Shown here: positions 8,804 to 16,614 of the stretch, in pieces
How positions within the stretch are numbered: the first letter of the stretch is position 1
Layout: each line of letters starts with the position of its first letter
Source: Fibrella forsythiae
GTDB taxonomy: Bacteria > Bacteroidota > Bacteroidia > Cytophagales > Spirosomataceae
NCBI RefSeq assembly: GCF_017353175.1
Contig: NZ_JAFMYW010000004.1
Span: 1-64,000, forward strand
Length of the DNA: 64,000 nucleotides
Reading direction: 5' to 3'
Program-made: the position numbers and the translations under genes
Notes under the pieces: generated by a model
Told to the model about the DNA's origin: nothing
What the model saw: the letters and a program-made list of their open reading frames with translations, nothing else
Databases searched by the model: none

Positions 8804-8922
8804 TTAACGTTAATTGATGTTGGGGAATCAGCGTCGGCAAGATAAAGCGGTATCATTCCGGCGCGGCACCATTAAATTAATCAATTCTGCGCCTTTACAG
8901 ATAAATAAACTCCGATTTCCTC

Positions 8923-9633
8923 ATGAAATTTTTAGCCATTGCGCTGCTCGTCAGCCTCACCTATACCACCTACGCCCAGGATGCGGTACTGGTCTTCTCC
9001 CGAACAAAAGGGTACCGCCATGCCTCGATTGGCGCTGGAAAAGTCGCGCTGATGAAAATGGGACAGGAAAACAAGTTCCGGGTCGACACTACGGAAGATG
9101 CCAACATGTTCACGTATGATAACCTGAAAAAATACAAGGCGGTCATCTTCCTCAGCACCACCGGCGACGTACTCGACAGCCTGCAACAGATCGCTTTCGA
9201 GAAGTACATCAAGAAAGGTGGCGGGTACGTTGGTATTCACGCGGCGGCCGATACGGAATACAAATGGCCTTGGTACAACGAATTATGTGGTGCGTATTTC
9301 CTGAGCCACCCCAAACAGCAAGACGCCGAAGTCGAGGTAATTGACAAGAAACACCCGTCAACGAAAGACCTGCCCGATCGCTGGAAACGATTCGACGAGT
9401 GGTATAGCTACAAAAGCATCGTTGCCGGACCAACCGTACTGGCCAAACTCGACGAAAAAACGTATACGGGCGGTGCCAACGGCGATAACCACCCCATTGC
9501 CTGGTATCGCAAATTCGACGGTGGCCGGTCGTTCTACACCGGCATGGGCCACACAGATGCCTCCTATGTTGACCCTCTCTTCGTAGGTCACCTGCTCGGC
9601 GGCGTCAAGTGGGCAATGGGCAAGGCGAAGTAG
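8923..9633 (+). CDS. Secreted ThuA-like (trehalose-utilisation type) protein
   Basis: A 236-residue ThuA-domain protein with a clear signal peptide ending at TYAQ near residue 19. Domain features include VFSRTKGYRHASI at the mature N-terminus, FLSTTGDVL, GGGYVGIHAAADT and the C-terminal GMGHTDASYVDPLF. The fold resembles class I glutamine amidotransferases. In Bacteroidetes such proteins are often found with secreted sugar-processing enzymes, but a reaction is not established. It is convergent with the next gene across an inverted repeat. Confidence 0.9.
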   Translation: MKFLAIALLVSLTYTTYAQDAVLVFSRTKGYRHASIGAGKVALMKMGQENKFRVDTTEDANMFTYDNLKKYKAVIFLSTTGDVLDSLQQIAFEKYIKKGGGYVGIHAAADTEYKWPWYNELCGAYFLSHPKQQDAEVEVIDKKHPSTKDLPDRWKRFDEWYSYKSIVAGPTVLAKLDEKTYTGGANGDNHPIAWYRKFDGGRSFYTGMGHTDASYVDPLFVGHLLGGVKWAMGKAK

Positions 9634-9636
9634 TTA

Positions 9637-9720
9637 TTGGTTGACTGGTTGGCTGGTTGCCTAATTAGTTGCCTGAGTTAATCAACCAATTGACCAGCTA
9701 ACCAATCAACCAGTCAACCA
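9637..9720. repeat. Inverted repeat with GGTTGACT units
   Basis: The left arm (from 9637) and the right arm (to 9720) pair perfectly over the outer 14 nt and imperfectly further in. Both arms are strings of GGTTGACT/GGTTGGCT-like units. It fills the gap between two convergent genes and could terminate both. Confidence 0.7.
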
Positions 9721-9723
9721 GCA

Positions 9724-10752
9724 TCACCGCCTGAACACCATGGCTTTCCCCTCTACCGGTACAACAAACCGCTGGAGGGGAATTTTTTGTTTCAGGAGTT
9801 CTTTCGTCAGGTCGTCGCGGGGTTCGAAGAGGCCGTCATCGCCCTGCTGGAAGGTGCCGAAATGAATGCCAACGGTTTGCGGTTGTCCCAAATCGTTGAA
9901 CGCCCGGACGGCATCGATCGGCGACATATGAACGGGCGCCATAAACCACGTTGGCCGGTATGACCCAATAGGCAACATTGCCAGTTTGATTGGGCCAGTT
10001 TCACTGATCTCGGCCTGCCGGACAATCTTCGGAAACAGATCGCCGTAGCCCGTATCGCCCGCGAAATAAATCGTGCCAAATCGGGTATGCAGCAGATAGC
10101 CCGCCCAAAGCGTACGGTTCCGGTCGCCCATGCCCCGGTTGCTGAAATGGCGCGCTTCGGTGCAGGTGATCGTAAGCTTGTCCGAAAGCACCAGCTTGTC
10201 GTTCCAGTCCATCTCTTTGGTAGCATTACCCCCTACCTTTTTAGGTAAGTACGACACACCCAATGGCGTCACCATCGGTGGGTTAAAGTCCTTCGCTAGT
10301 CGCTGTAACGTAACCAGATCGAGGTGATCGTAGTGACAATGACTCAGCAGTACCGCATCGATGGGCGGCAGGTCTTCGTACCGGATTCCAGGTGGACGGC
10401 GGCGTTTGACGCCCAGCCACTTCGTAGGTCCAACCTTAGGCGACCAGACTGGGTCGGTCAGGATATTCAGCCCGTCGATTTGAAGCAGAAAACTGGAATG
10501 CCCAACGAACGTTACCACCAGGCTATCACCGAAGACCCGCGTTTGTGGTTTCGGACCCGGTTGCGCGTCGGGCATATCAAGCCAGGGGCCTTTATCCCGG
10601 TGTAGCAGCCATTTCAACAGGCCACCTTGCCGCTCAACAGCCGGACCGGTATTGGCGAATTTCTTCCCATTAAAATGATCGGTAACCGGTCCTTTGTAGC
10701 GCGGAGCACAGGCGGTAAAAATGAGAAGGAATAGCAGGTACGTATGCTTCAT
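9724..10752 (-). CDS. Metallo-beta-lactamase-fold lipoprotein (UlaG/NAPE-PLD-like)
   Basis: A 342-residue exported hydrolase. The N-terminus MKHTYLLFLLIFTAC has a lipobox with Cys15, so it is probably lipid-anchored. The metal-binding motif is HCHYDHLD, followed by EARHFSNRG, FAGDTGYGDLF and GIHFGTFQ, all typical of MBL-fold phosphodiesterases of the UlaG/NAPE-PLD-like group. The substrate is unknown. An acylethanolamine phospholipase activity is possible but not shown by sequence. Confidence 0.88.
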   Translation of the reverse strand: MKHTYLLFLLIFTACAPRYKGPVTDHFNGKKFANTGPAVERQGGLLKWLLHRDKGPWLDMPDAQPGPKPQTRVFGDSLVVTFVGHSSFLLQIDGLNILTDPVWSPKVGPTKWLGVKRRRPPGIRYEDLPPIDAVLLSHCHYDHLDLVTLQRLAKDFNPPMVTPLGVSYLPKKVGGNATKEMDWNDKLVLSDKLTITCTEARHFSNRGMGDRNRTLWAGYLLHTRFGTIYFAGDTGYGDLFPKIVRQAEISETGPIKLAMLPIGSYRPTWFMAPVHMSPIDAVRAFNDLGQPQTVGIHFGTFQQGDDGLFEPRDDLTKELLKQKIPLQRFVVPVEGKAMVFRR

Positions 10753-10776
10753 GCGGTAGATAGTAATGGATGTAGT

Positions 10777-10827
10777 GAAGCTCCAGCTCTGGGTACGTAA
10801 TTGACTTACGCCCGAAGCTGGAGCTTC
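10777..10827 (-). terminator. 12-bp stem with 27-nt loop after the MBL gene start
   Basis: Perfect 12-nt arms (10777-10788 and 10816-10827, GAAGCTCCAGCT) lie between the alcohol dehydrogenase stop and the MBL lipoprotein start, both on the minus strand. The stem probably ends the dehydrogenase transcript, though no T-run follows. Confidence 0.45.
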
Positions 10828-10839
10828 AGGATACTCTAG

Positions 10840-11883
10840 TTACAGCGTAGCCATGTCGATCACAAACCGATAGCGCACGTCGCCTTTCAGCATTCGTTCG
10901 TAGGCTGTCTGAATGTAATCCATTGGAATCACTTCTACGTCGGAAACGATGTTATGTTCGGCGCAGAAGTCAAGCATTTCCTGGGTTTCAGGCATACCGC
11001 CCGTATTTGAACCAACTATGCTTTTCCGACCACCCAGTAAACCAAATACGCCTATTTCAGCTGGTTTTGGTGGGGCACCCACGCAGATCTGGACACCGTT
11101 GGTTTTCAGCAAGCCCAAATACATATTGTAATCGTGCGGTGCCGAAACCGTATCGACAATGAAATCGAACGTGTTCTGTACAGTTTTCACTTGCTCGGGA
11201 TCGCTGGTCAGCACAAACTTGTGTGCACCCAACCGGTGAGCATCTTCTTCTTTCGATGGCGATGTGCTCAGCAGGGTTACTTCAGCGCCAAACGCTACGG
11301 CGAACTTAACGGCCATATGGCCAAGCCCGCCCAACCCTAACACAGCTACTTTGTGGCCTGCACCCACTTTCCAGTAGCGCAACGGCGAATAGGTTGTGAT
11401 ACCGGCACATAACAACGGAGCTACAGCAGGCAGGTCGAGCGACTCGCTGATCTTCAGTACAAAATCCTGATGCGCCACCATTACGTTCGAATAACCACCG
11501 TACGTTGGCGTTTTCTTGTCCTGTTCGTAGCCGTTGTAGGTCTGTGAGTTACCGTTCAGGCAGTACTGCTCCAGGCCTTCTTCGCAGTTTTCGCAGTGCC
11601 GACATGAGTCAACAAAACACCCGACCGCTGCCAGATCACCTACGTTGAACTTGGTCACCTGATCACCAACAGCCGTTACGCGACCTACTACTTCATGCCC
11701 CGGAACCATTGGGAACACCGAGTTTCCCCACTCGCCCCGAACCTGATGAAGATCGGAGTGGCAAACGCCGCAATAATGAATATCGAACTGAACATCGGTC
11801 GGTTTCAGATCCCGCCGTTCAAATTGAAAAGGGGCCAGAGGCGTTTCTGCGTTTTGCGCCGCATATCCTTTTGCTTCAATCAT
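10840..11883 (-). CDS. Zinc-dependent NAD(P) alcohol dehydrogenase (YahK/CAD-like)
   Basis: A 347-residue medium-chain dehydrogenase/reductase. The catalytic zinc ligands sit in CGVCHSDLH and GHEVVG, and the structural zinc lobe is CRHCENCEEGLEQYC. The Rossmann motif is GLGGLGHMAVK. This combination is typical of the cinnamyl-alcohol-dehydrogenase-like YahK group, which reduces a wide range of aldehydes with NADPH. The start is the ATG giving MIEAKGYAAQ. It is monocistronic as far as can be seen. Confidence 0.93.
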   Translation of the reverse strand: MIEAKGYAAQNAETPLAPFQFERRDLKPTDVQFDIHYCGVCHSDLHQVRGEWGNSVFPMVPGHEVVGRVTAVGDQVTKFNVGDLAAVGCFVDSCRHCENCEEGLEQYCLNGNSQTYNGYEQDKKTPTYGGYSNVMVAHQDFVLKISESLDLPAVAPLLCAGITTYSPLRYWKVGAGHKVAVLGLGGLGHMAVKFAVAFGAEVTLLSTSPSKEEDAHRLGAHKFVLTSDPEQVKTVQNTFDFIVDTVSAPHDYNMYLGLLKTNGVQICVGAPPKPAEIGVFGLLGGRKSIVGSNTGGMPETQEMLDFCAEHNIVSDVEVIPMDYIQTAYERMLKGDVRYRFVIDMATL

Positions 11884-11992
11884 AATGGTTTTGTGTAGTT
11901 AAGTACGTTAATGAAAGCGGTATACAGTATTGGCCATACCCGTCGGTTACTAAACCACGACCAGGGCCTGATGGTTACCCGCAACAGGGTCT

Positions 11993-13192
11993 CTATTTCC
12001 GCGCCAGCCAAGCAACCACAGCCAGACAAGCACCGAACCAGGCGAACGGCAGGCGAAGATCAACGATGGAAAGCAACCCGAAAACGAGTGTGGTGCCAAA
12101 GCTGGCCAACCCCTGCATGGCCTGGTTGAGACCGAATATTTCGCCCCGGTCAGTATCAGTCGTTTTCTGCGCCATCAGCCCTTCGATCAACCCCTGAATA
12201 AGTGAGTACGTGAGGCAGTCTATAGTTATGATGACGTACAGCCATAGCTTCGATGTCCCTACTAAGCCGTACGACGCCAGCACAGGTACCCCTACCAGCG
12301 CAAACCAGAAAATAGCCCGGCGCTGATTGATCCGGTCGGCCAGAAAACCGTAGAAACCGTAGCTGATGGCCACGCTTAAGCCGCCGAAATACATGAAGAA
12401 GTACGAGATGTCTTTGGCGTCCATCTTCAGTTCACCCAGGCTGACATACGCTACGAAGTAGTTGTAATAGCCGATGGCACCGGTCAGGGCTACCTGCATC
12501 AGTACGAGCTTCAGCAAGCCGGGATGTTCCTGCTCTTTCTGCCGAAGCCGGGTTACTATACTTCCCACATTCAACGAGCGAACCAGTTCAATCTTTAGCT
12601 CTTCCCGCGCTACCCCACCCGGATTAGGATGGGTTTCGCGCAGCAAAAAACTTAGCAATACGTTCAGCGCCGACAGCCCCACGGCCATCGCTACCACGTA
12701 TCTAGCCTGTTCAACCGGGTCGGTGAGGTCGAGGGTGGTGATGAGCAGACCCGCTACTGCCGGGCCGATGACGAAGCCAAGCGAAATGATGGCCCCTTCA
12801 ATGCCGAGGTTGCGGAATAAGGCCTCTTTGGGCGAAATATCCGTGATGGCCGAGCGAACCGTGGCGTATAGCCCGTTAGTCAGCCCGTCGCTGAACCGGT
12901 TGGCTAGTTGCCAGCCCATCCGCACGGGCACTAACATACAGTCGGCAATGAACGTACCTACCGATGAGAGTCTGAAAATGGGCTTGCGGCCGTAGCCGTC
13001 AGAGAGTTTTCCCAGCAATGGTGCCGAGATCAACTGAACGCCCAGGAACAGGGCTGTTCCCAGTGCCAGCCAGAGTTGCGGTTGCGCATGACCACGCACG
13101 AACTGAGGCAGTACCGGCCCAATAATAGAACCCACTACAACATCAATAAAAATAATGGCGTAGATGTGGAGCAGGTGACGGTCTTTGAACAT
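11993..13192 (-). CDS. MFS transporter, TetA-like (copy 1 of a tandem pair)
   Basis: A 399-residue, 12-helix major facilitator with the loop 2-3 signature GKLSDGYGRKP. The N-terminus MFKDRHLLHIYAIIFIDVVV parallels the next gene, MFKNPRLGLIYAITFIDAVV, and similarity continues through the protein, so the two arose by tandem duplication. Such proteins are usually drug or metabolite exporters. No substrate can be assigned. The 86-nt spacing and common strand suggest cotranscription with copy 2. Confidence 0.88.
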   Translation of the reverse strand: MFKDRHLLHIYAIIFIDVVVGSIIGPVLPQFVRGHAQPQLWLALGTALFLGVQLISAPLLGKLSDGYGRKPIFRLSSVGTFIADCMLVPVRMGWQLANRFSDGLTNGLYATVRSAITDISPKEALFRNLGIEGAIISLGFVIGPAVAGLLITTLDLTDPVEQARYVVAMAVGLSALNVLLSFLLRETHPNPGGVAREELKIELVRSLNVGSIVTRLRQKEQEHPGLLKLVLMQVALTGAIGYYNYFVAYVSLGELKMDAKDISYFFMYFGGLSVAISYGFYGFLADRINQRRAIFWFALVGVPVLASYGLVGTSKLWLYVIITIDCLTYSLIQGLIEGLMAQKTTDTDRGEIFGLNQAMQGLASFGTTLVFGLLSIVDLRLPFAWFGACLAVVAWLARK

Positions 13193-13278
13193 GGGTGGAA
13201 TCAGTCGTAAGTAGGTAAGTCGTAAGTGGCGCTGCTTAGTTCAACCACCTGCCCGAGCGCCGCCCTCTTCGGCCACAG

Positions 13279-14523
13279 TTACTTCTGATTCTCGTCCTTT
13301 GTTTCGTTAGCTGCATCCTCGGGAAGCGTGGCAGAGCGGTAGGCCAGTACGCCTAATGCCAACGCGTAGAAGGCAAAAGGAGCGCGGGGATCAACAGCCG
13401 TCAGCAACGTAGTAGCCACCGCCGCCGTGAAACTAGCCACACCACCCAGCGCCTGCGTATCGCCAAAAACACTTCCCTGTCCCTCTCCTTTCGCGGCCAG
13501 TTGCGACGTAATACCTGCAATCAAACCAGCCAGCAACCCGATAGTCAGCGAATCAACAGCGCCGGCGATGTAGAGCATGAGCACGCTACCACCCGCGAAT
13601 GCATACAGGCCCATGACCCCAATACCAGCAATGGCTACTACGACCAGCGCTTTTTTCTGATCGAGGCGCTTCGCGATAAACTGGAAGAAAAGCAGGTTGA
13701 CTACGACTGTTATGAGGCCGTAATAAATAAAGAAATATGATGCCTGCCGGGCTGTCAGCCCAAGATCACCCACAATGAGGTAAGCAATGAAATAGTTGTA
13801 ATACCCGAGCGCCAGCAACGAAAGCAATTGCAGGATGTACAAGGCCTTGAATCCTTTCAGCTTTTCGTCAACATCATCTAATTGTTTCCACAGCGTTTTC
13901 ACTTTCAACGCGTTGAATGCCTTCATCTTTAGCTCCTGCGGATCAATTGGCTGCTTTTCTTTATCGTTCGTTTCCTTGAAGACAAGGGTCAGAATGATGT
14001 TCAGCACCGCCAGAATGCAGCCCATGATCACCAGCGGAATGGGGTTGAACCGGGCCTGGGGCAACGAAATGATAAGCAAACCGCCAATAGCCGGCCCAAA
14101 TATGGCCCCCAGCGCCGTAATGTTTCCCTGAATGCTGGTTTGCTGTGTCACGTCGTTGTCTTCGGCTGTATCGACCACCGCCGACCGTAATACCGACGAC
14201 ATGCCGTTGGTGGTACCTTCAGCAGCGCGGTTTCCCAGATACCCGAACACATTGACCGGAAAGAGCAGAAATGAAGCCAGAAATGACCCAATGGCGGTTC
14301 CAATCAGAACAGGTCGGCGACCAATTTTGTCGGACAACGTACCCAGCACAGGCGATGTTATCAATTGTAATCCCAGCAGCAACGCCGACCCCGCCATGAC
14401 CCACACCTGCCTGGCTGACAGTGCTTCGGTGTATTTATTGAATAAAGGGCCCAGGCCCCCAGCCACTACGGCATCAATGAACGTGATAGCGTAAATCAGG
14501 CCAAGTCGTGGGTTCTTAAACAT
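13279..14523 (-). CDS. MFS transporter, TetA-like (copy 2 of a tandem pair)
   Basis: A 414-residue paralogue of the downstream transporter with the MFS loop GTLSDKIGRRP and 12 predicted helices. It differs from copy 1 mainly in a longer central cytoplasmic loop (ETNDKEKQPIDPQELK) and a charged C-terminal tail (ATLPEDAANETKDENQK). It is probably the promoter-proximal gene of the pair. The long gap upstream leaves room for a regulator site, but no TetR-like gene is present here. Confidence 0.88.
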   Translation of the reverse strand: MFKNPRLGLIYAITFIDAVVAGGLGPLFNKYTEALSARQVWVMAGSALLLGLQLITSPVLGTLSDKIGRRPVLIGTAIGSFLASFLLFPVNVFGYLGNRAAEGTTNGMSSVLRSAVVDTAEDNDVTQQTSIQGNITALGAIFGPAIGGLLIISLPQARFNPIPLVIMGCILAVLNIILTLVFKETNDKEKQPIDPQELKMKAFNALKVKTLWKQLDDVDEKLKGFKALYILQLLSLLALGYYNYFIAYLIVGDLGLTARQASYFFIYYGLITVVVNLLFFQFIAKRLDQKKALVVVAIAGIGVMGLYAFAGGSVLMLYIAGAVDSLTIGLLAGLIAGITSQLAAKGEGQGSVFGDTQALGGVASFTAAVATTLLTAVDPRAPFAFYALALGVLAYRSATLPEDAANETKDENQK

Positions 14524-14847
14524 GTATCAGGTACGTTACGGTCGATTAAACGGTCTACTGATTTAATAGACCTCTTAACTACGTAACGTGTAGCAACATC
14601 AAAACGCCTGACTACTTTACAAAATGACCGTTGCCCTATTAACCTGTTACGCTCATCTGCTCAGGCACACCACCGGGCTGTTGCTTACCTGCATGCACCG
14701 TGTACCGAAGAGAGCCCATGTCTGAACCATCCCTGACTGTAAAAGGTGTTGAACAGGTGCCCCCAACGTAGCCAGTGTTCAACCTTCGGCGCTTCGGTCA
14801 GAAACTCGGAAAAAGGCTAGCAAGCTGCATTCGGTTTAAATACCACC
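14524..14847. other. Intergenic region between divergent MFS and mscS-type genes
   Basis: About 320 nt with no convincing gene. The part nearest the MFS start holds a palindromic AT-rich stretch (GGTCTACTG...ATAGACC near 14550-14572) and a copy of the GGTACGTT 8-mer near 14530. A 34-codon ORF near 14624 has no supporting feature. I see no riboswitch or RNA gene that I can name. Confidence 0.4.
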
Positions 14848-14855
14848 TACTTTTG
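14848..14855 (+). promoter_or_regulatory. -7 box abutting the mscS-type start codon
   Basis: TACTTTTG matches TAnnTTTG exactly and ends only 4 nt before the ATG at 14860. Transcription from it would start at or within a base or two of the ATG, so the mRNA is probably leaderless. Confidence 0.5.
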
Positions 14856-14859
14856 CCCT

Positions 14860-16017
14860 ATGCAGCAGCAACTCGATTCCTGGATTCGCGCCCTCGTCCG
14901 GTGGTTTGGCTACGTACCCAACCGCGACCTGTCGGGCTGGATCTTACTGATCATTTCCATCATCGCCGGCGTCGGGATCACCTTTCTGCTGGTGCAGATT
15001 ACCCGGTTCATTCTTCGGCATCGCTACGAACCGGTCTTATCCTTACTCAGAACGTACCTGCGGGTGGCGTTCTATTTCTGGTTACCGTCGCTATTTTTTC
15101 TGATGGGTACCAACCTGCAGAGCGATCGGTTTATCCGGCGTCATCCTGTAGCCGACAAAAGTGCCGAGATTCTCTTTTTGCTGACCAGCATCTGGCTGGC
15201 CCTGCGGCTGTTGAAAGTAGGCGAACTATTGCTGGTACGCAGTTACGACATCAGCAGCGATGCCAATTTATCGGGCCGAAAGTTCGTCACGCAGGTCCAG
15301 TTTTTTCGGCGTATCCTGTCAACTCTGATCGTTTTGATTGGCTTTTCGTTACTGCTTCTCAGTTTTCAGGGAAGTCGGAAAGTGGGGGTCAGTGTGCTCA
15401 CGTCGGCGGGTATCGTATCGGTACTGGTGGGGTTTGCGGCGCAGAAATCGCTGGGAAATCTCTTGGCGGGCATTCAAATCGCCTTTTCGCAGCAAATCCG
15501 GCTCGACGATGCCGTAGTGGTCGAGAACGAGTGGGGCCGCATCGAAGAAATAAACCTGACCAACGTGGTGGTCCGCCTCTGGGATCGGCGGCGGTTAATT
15601 CTGCCCATCACGTATTTCGTGGAAACGCCGTTTCAGAACTGGACGCGCTCAGACGCTACCATTACGGGGGCCATTATGCTCTACCTCGATTACAACACAC
15701 CGATCGAGGCCATTCGCGAAAAAGCCAAAGCGCTGGCCGAAGCCGACCCGCTCTGGAATCAGCAGGTATTTGTGGTGCAGGTGACCGATACCACGCCAAC
15801 GAGCATTGCCGTCCGGATTCTGGTATCGGCCAACGACGCGCCGTCGGCTTTCGATCTACGCTGCCATATCCGCGAAGCTATTATTGCGTTCCTGCGCGAT
15901 GAGCACCCCGAAAGCCTGCCGCAATCGAGGGTTATTCTGCACGAAAGTGGCCGGAACGTACCTGGCCCAACGATAGCAGCGCAACCACCGGAAAACAATC
16001 AGAATCTTAACACATAG
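14860..16017 (+). CDS. Mechanosensitive channel, MscS family
   Basis: A 385-residue membrane protein with an N-terminal set of about four helices. After them comes the pore helix TM3 region (SVLTSAGIVSVLVGFAAQKSLGNLLAG), written here as SAGIVSVLVGFAAQ and SLGNLLAGIQIAFSQ, and the beta domain beginning QIRLDDAVVVE. The C-terminal alpha/beta domain contains TSIAVRILVSA. It would release osmolytes under membrane tension. The last 19 nt overlap the 3' end of the convergent acetyltransferase gene. A shorter unrelated frame over the same DNA was ignored. Confidence 0.92.
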   Translation: MQQQLDSWIRALVRWFGYVPNRDLSGWILLIISIIAGVGITFLLVQITRFILRHRYEPVLSLLRTYLRVAFYFWLPSLFFLMGTNLQSDRFIRRHPVADKSAEILFLLTSIWLALRLLKVGELLLVRSYDISSDANLSGRKFVTQVQFFRRILSTLIVLIGFSLLLLSFQGSRKVGVSVLTSAGIVSVLVGFAAQKSLGNLLAGIQIAFSQQIRLDDAVVVENEWGRIEEINLTNVVVRLWDRRRLILPITYFVETPFQNWTRSDATITGAIMLYLDYNTPIEAIREKAKALAEADPLWNQQVFVVQVTDTTPTSIAVRILVSANDAPSAFDLRCHIREAIIAFLRDEHPESLPQSRVILHESGRNVPGPTIAAQPPENNQNLNT

Positions 16018-16490
16018 TACTGGCACACAAACCGTTGCCCAAACTCGTCGATTGTTCGCTGATGAGTTGGCTCGAAGCCATTTCGTTCGTAGAAGCGCAT
16101 AAGTGCCGGACGGGTAGCATCGGTTTCCAGCTGAATTTCGTGAATACCCCGTAGCAGGCATTCCGTTTTGCAGAAATCGAGCATAATCTGAAACAGGTTC
16201 TGCCCTGCAAACCGCCGCCGTATAGCCACTTTATGAATCAGCCCAACCGTATTGGCCGGCACGTCGGGGTAATACAGCGGGTCTTCCCATTGCAGAATAA
16301 ACGTCGCCGCCGGTTCATCATCGGCATACATGACGTAGCAATTACCGCGCGTGTAGTCGTCGATGAGGTTGGCGGCCGTGAGCGTATCCGGCGCCCACAT
16401 CATCTGCCCGCCGTCGACTAGCCACTGCCCTACTTCCCGGACAATGCGTAAAAACTCGTCGGGCTTATCGTTGTGGAAGGTATAGGTCAT
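15999..16490 (-). CDS. GNAT family N-acetyltransferase
   Basis: A 163-residue single-domain acetyltransferase. The acetyl-CoA-binding motif A region is VGLIHKVAIRRRFAGQNLFQIMLDF and the C-terminal part has LETDATRPALMRFYERNGFEP, the usual beta5-alpha4 signature. The acceptor is unknown. Its 3' end overlaps the MscS gene by 19 nt, tail to tail, so antisense transcription between the two ends is likely. Confidence 0.88.
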   Translation of the reverse strand: MTYTFHNDKPDEFLRIVREVGQWLVDGGQMMWAPDTLTAANLIDDYTRGNCYVMYADDEPAATFILQWEDPLYYPDVPANTVGLIHKVAIRRRFAGQNLFQIMLDFCKTECLLRGIHEIQLETDATRPALMRFYERNGFEPTHQRTIDEFGQRFVCQYYVLRF

Positions 16491-16521
16491 TCCCTGTTTT
16501 CGATTAGTAGTTTATGCTGTC

Positions 16522-16593
16522 GACTCTTTCTGCAGGTTGCTTTCACATGAACAGGCTTCGCGAGTCGTGCGAAAACAACCTACAGCAAGAGTT
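16522..16593. repeat. Imperfect inverted repeat, GGTTGCTTTC core
   Basis: 23-nt arms (16522-16544 and 16571-16593) pair with about four mismatches. The core wording GGTTGCTTTC/GAAAACAACC resembles the inner part of the repeats at 5707-5814 and 39831-39893. It sits between two minus-strand genes. Confidence 0.6.
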
Positions 16594-16614
16594 AGCTTAA
16601 AGAGTATTGCGCCC

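Noticed and set aside
14624-14730. 34-codon frame in the MFS/mscS gap
   Set aside because: Short, no neighbour overlap and no recognisable protein features.
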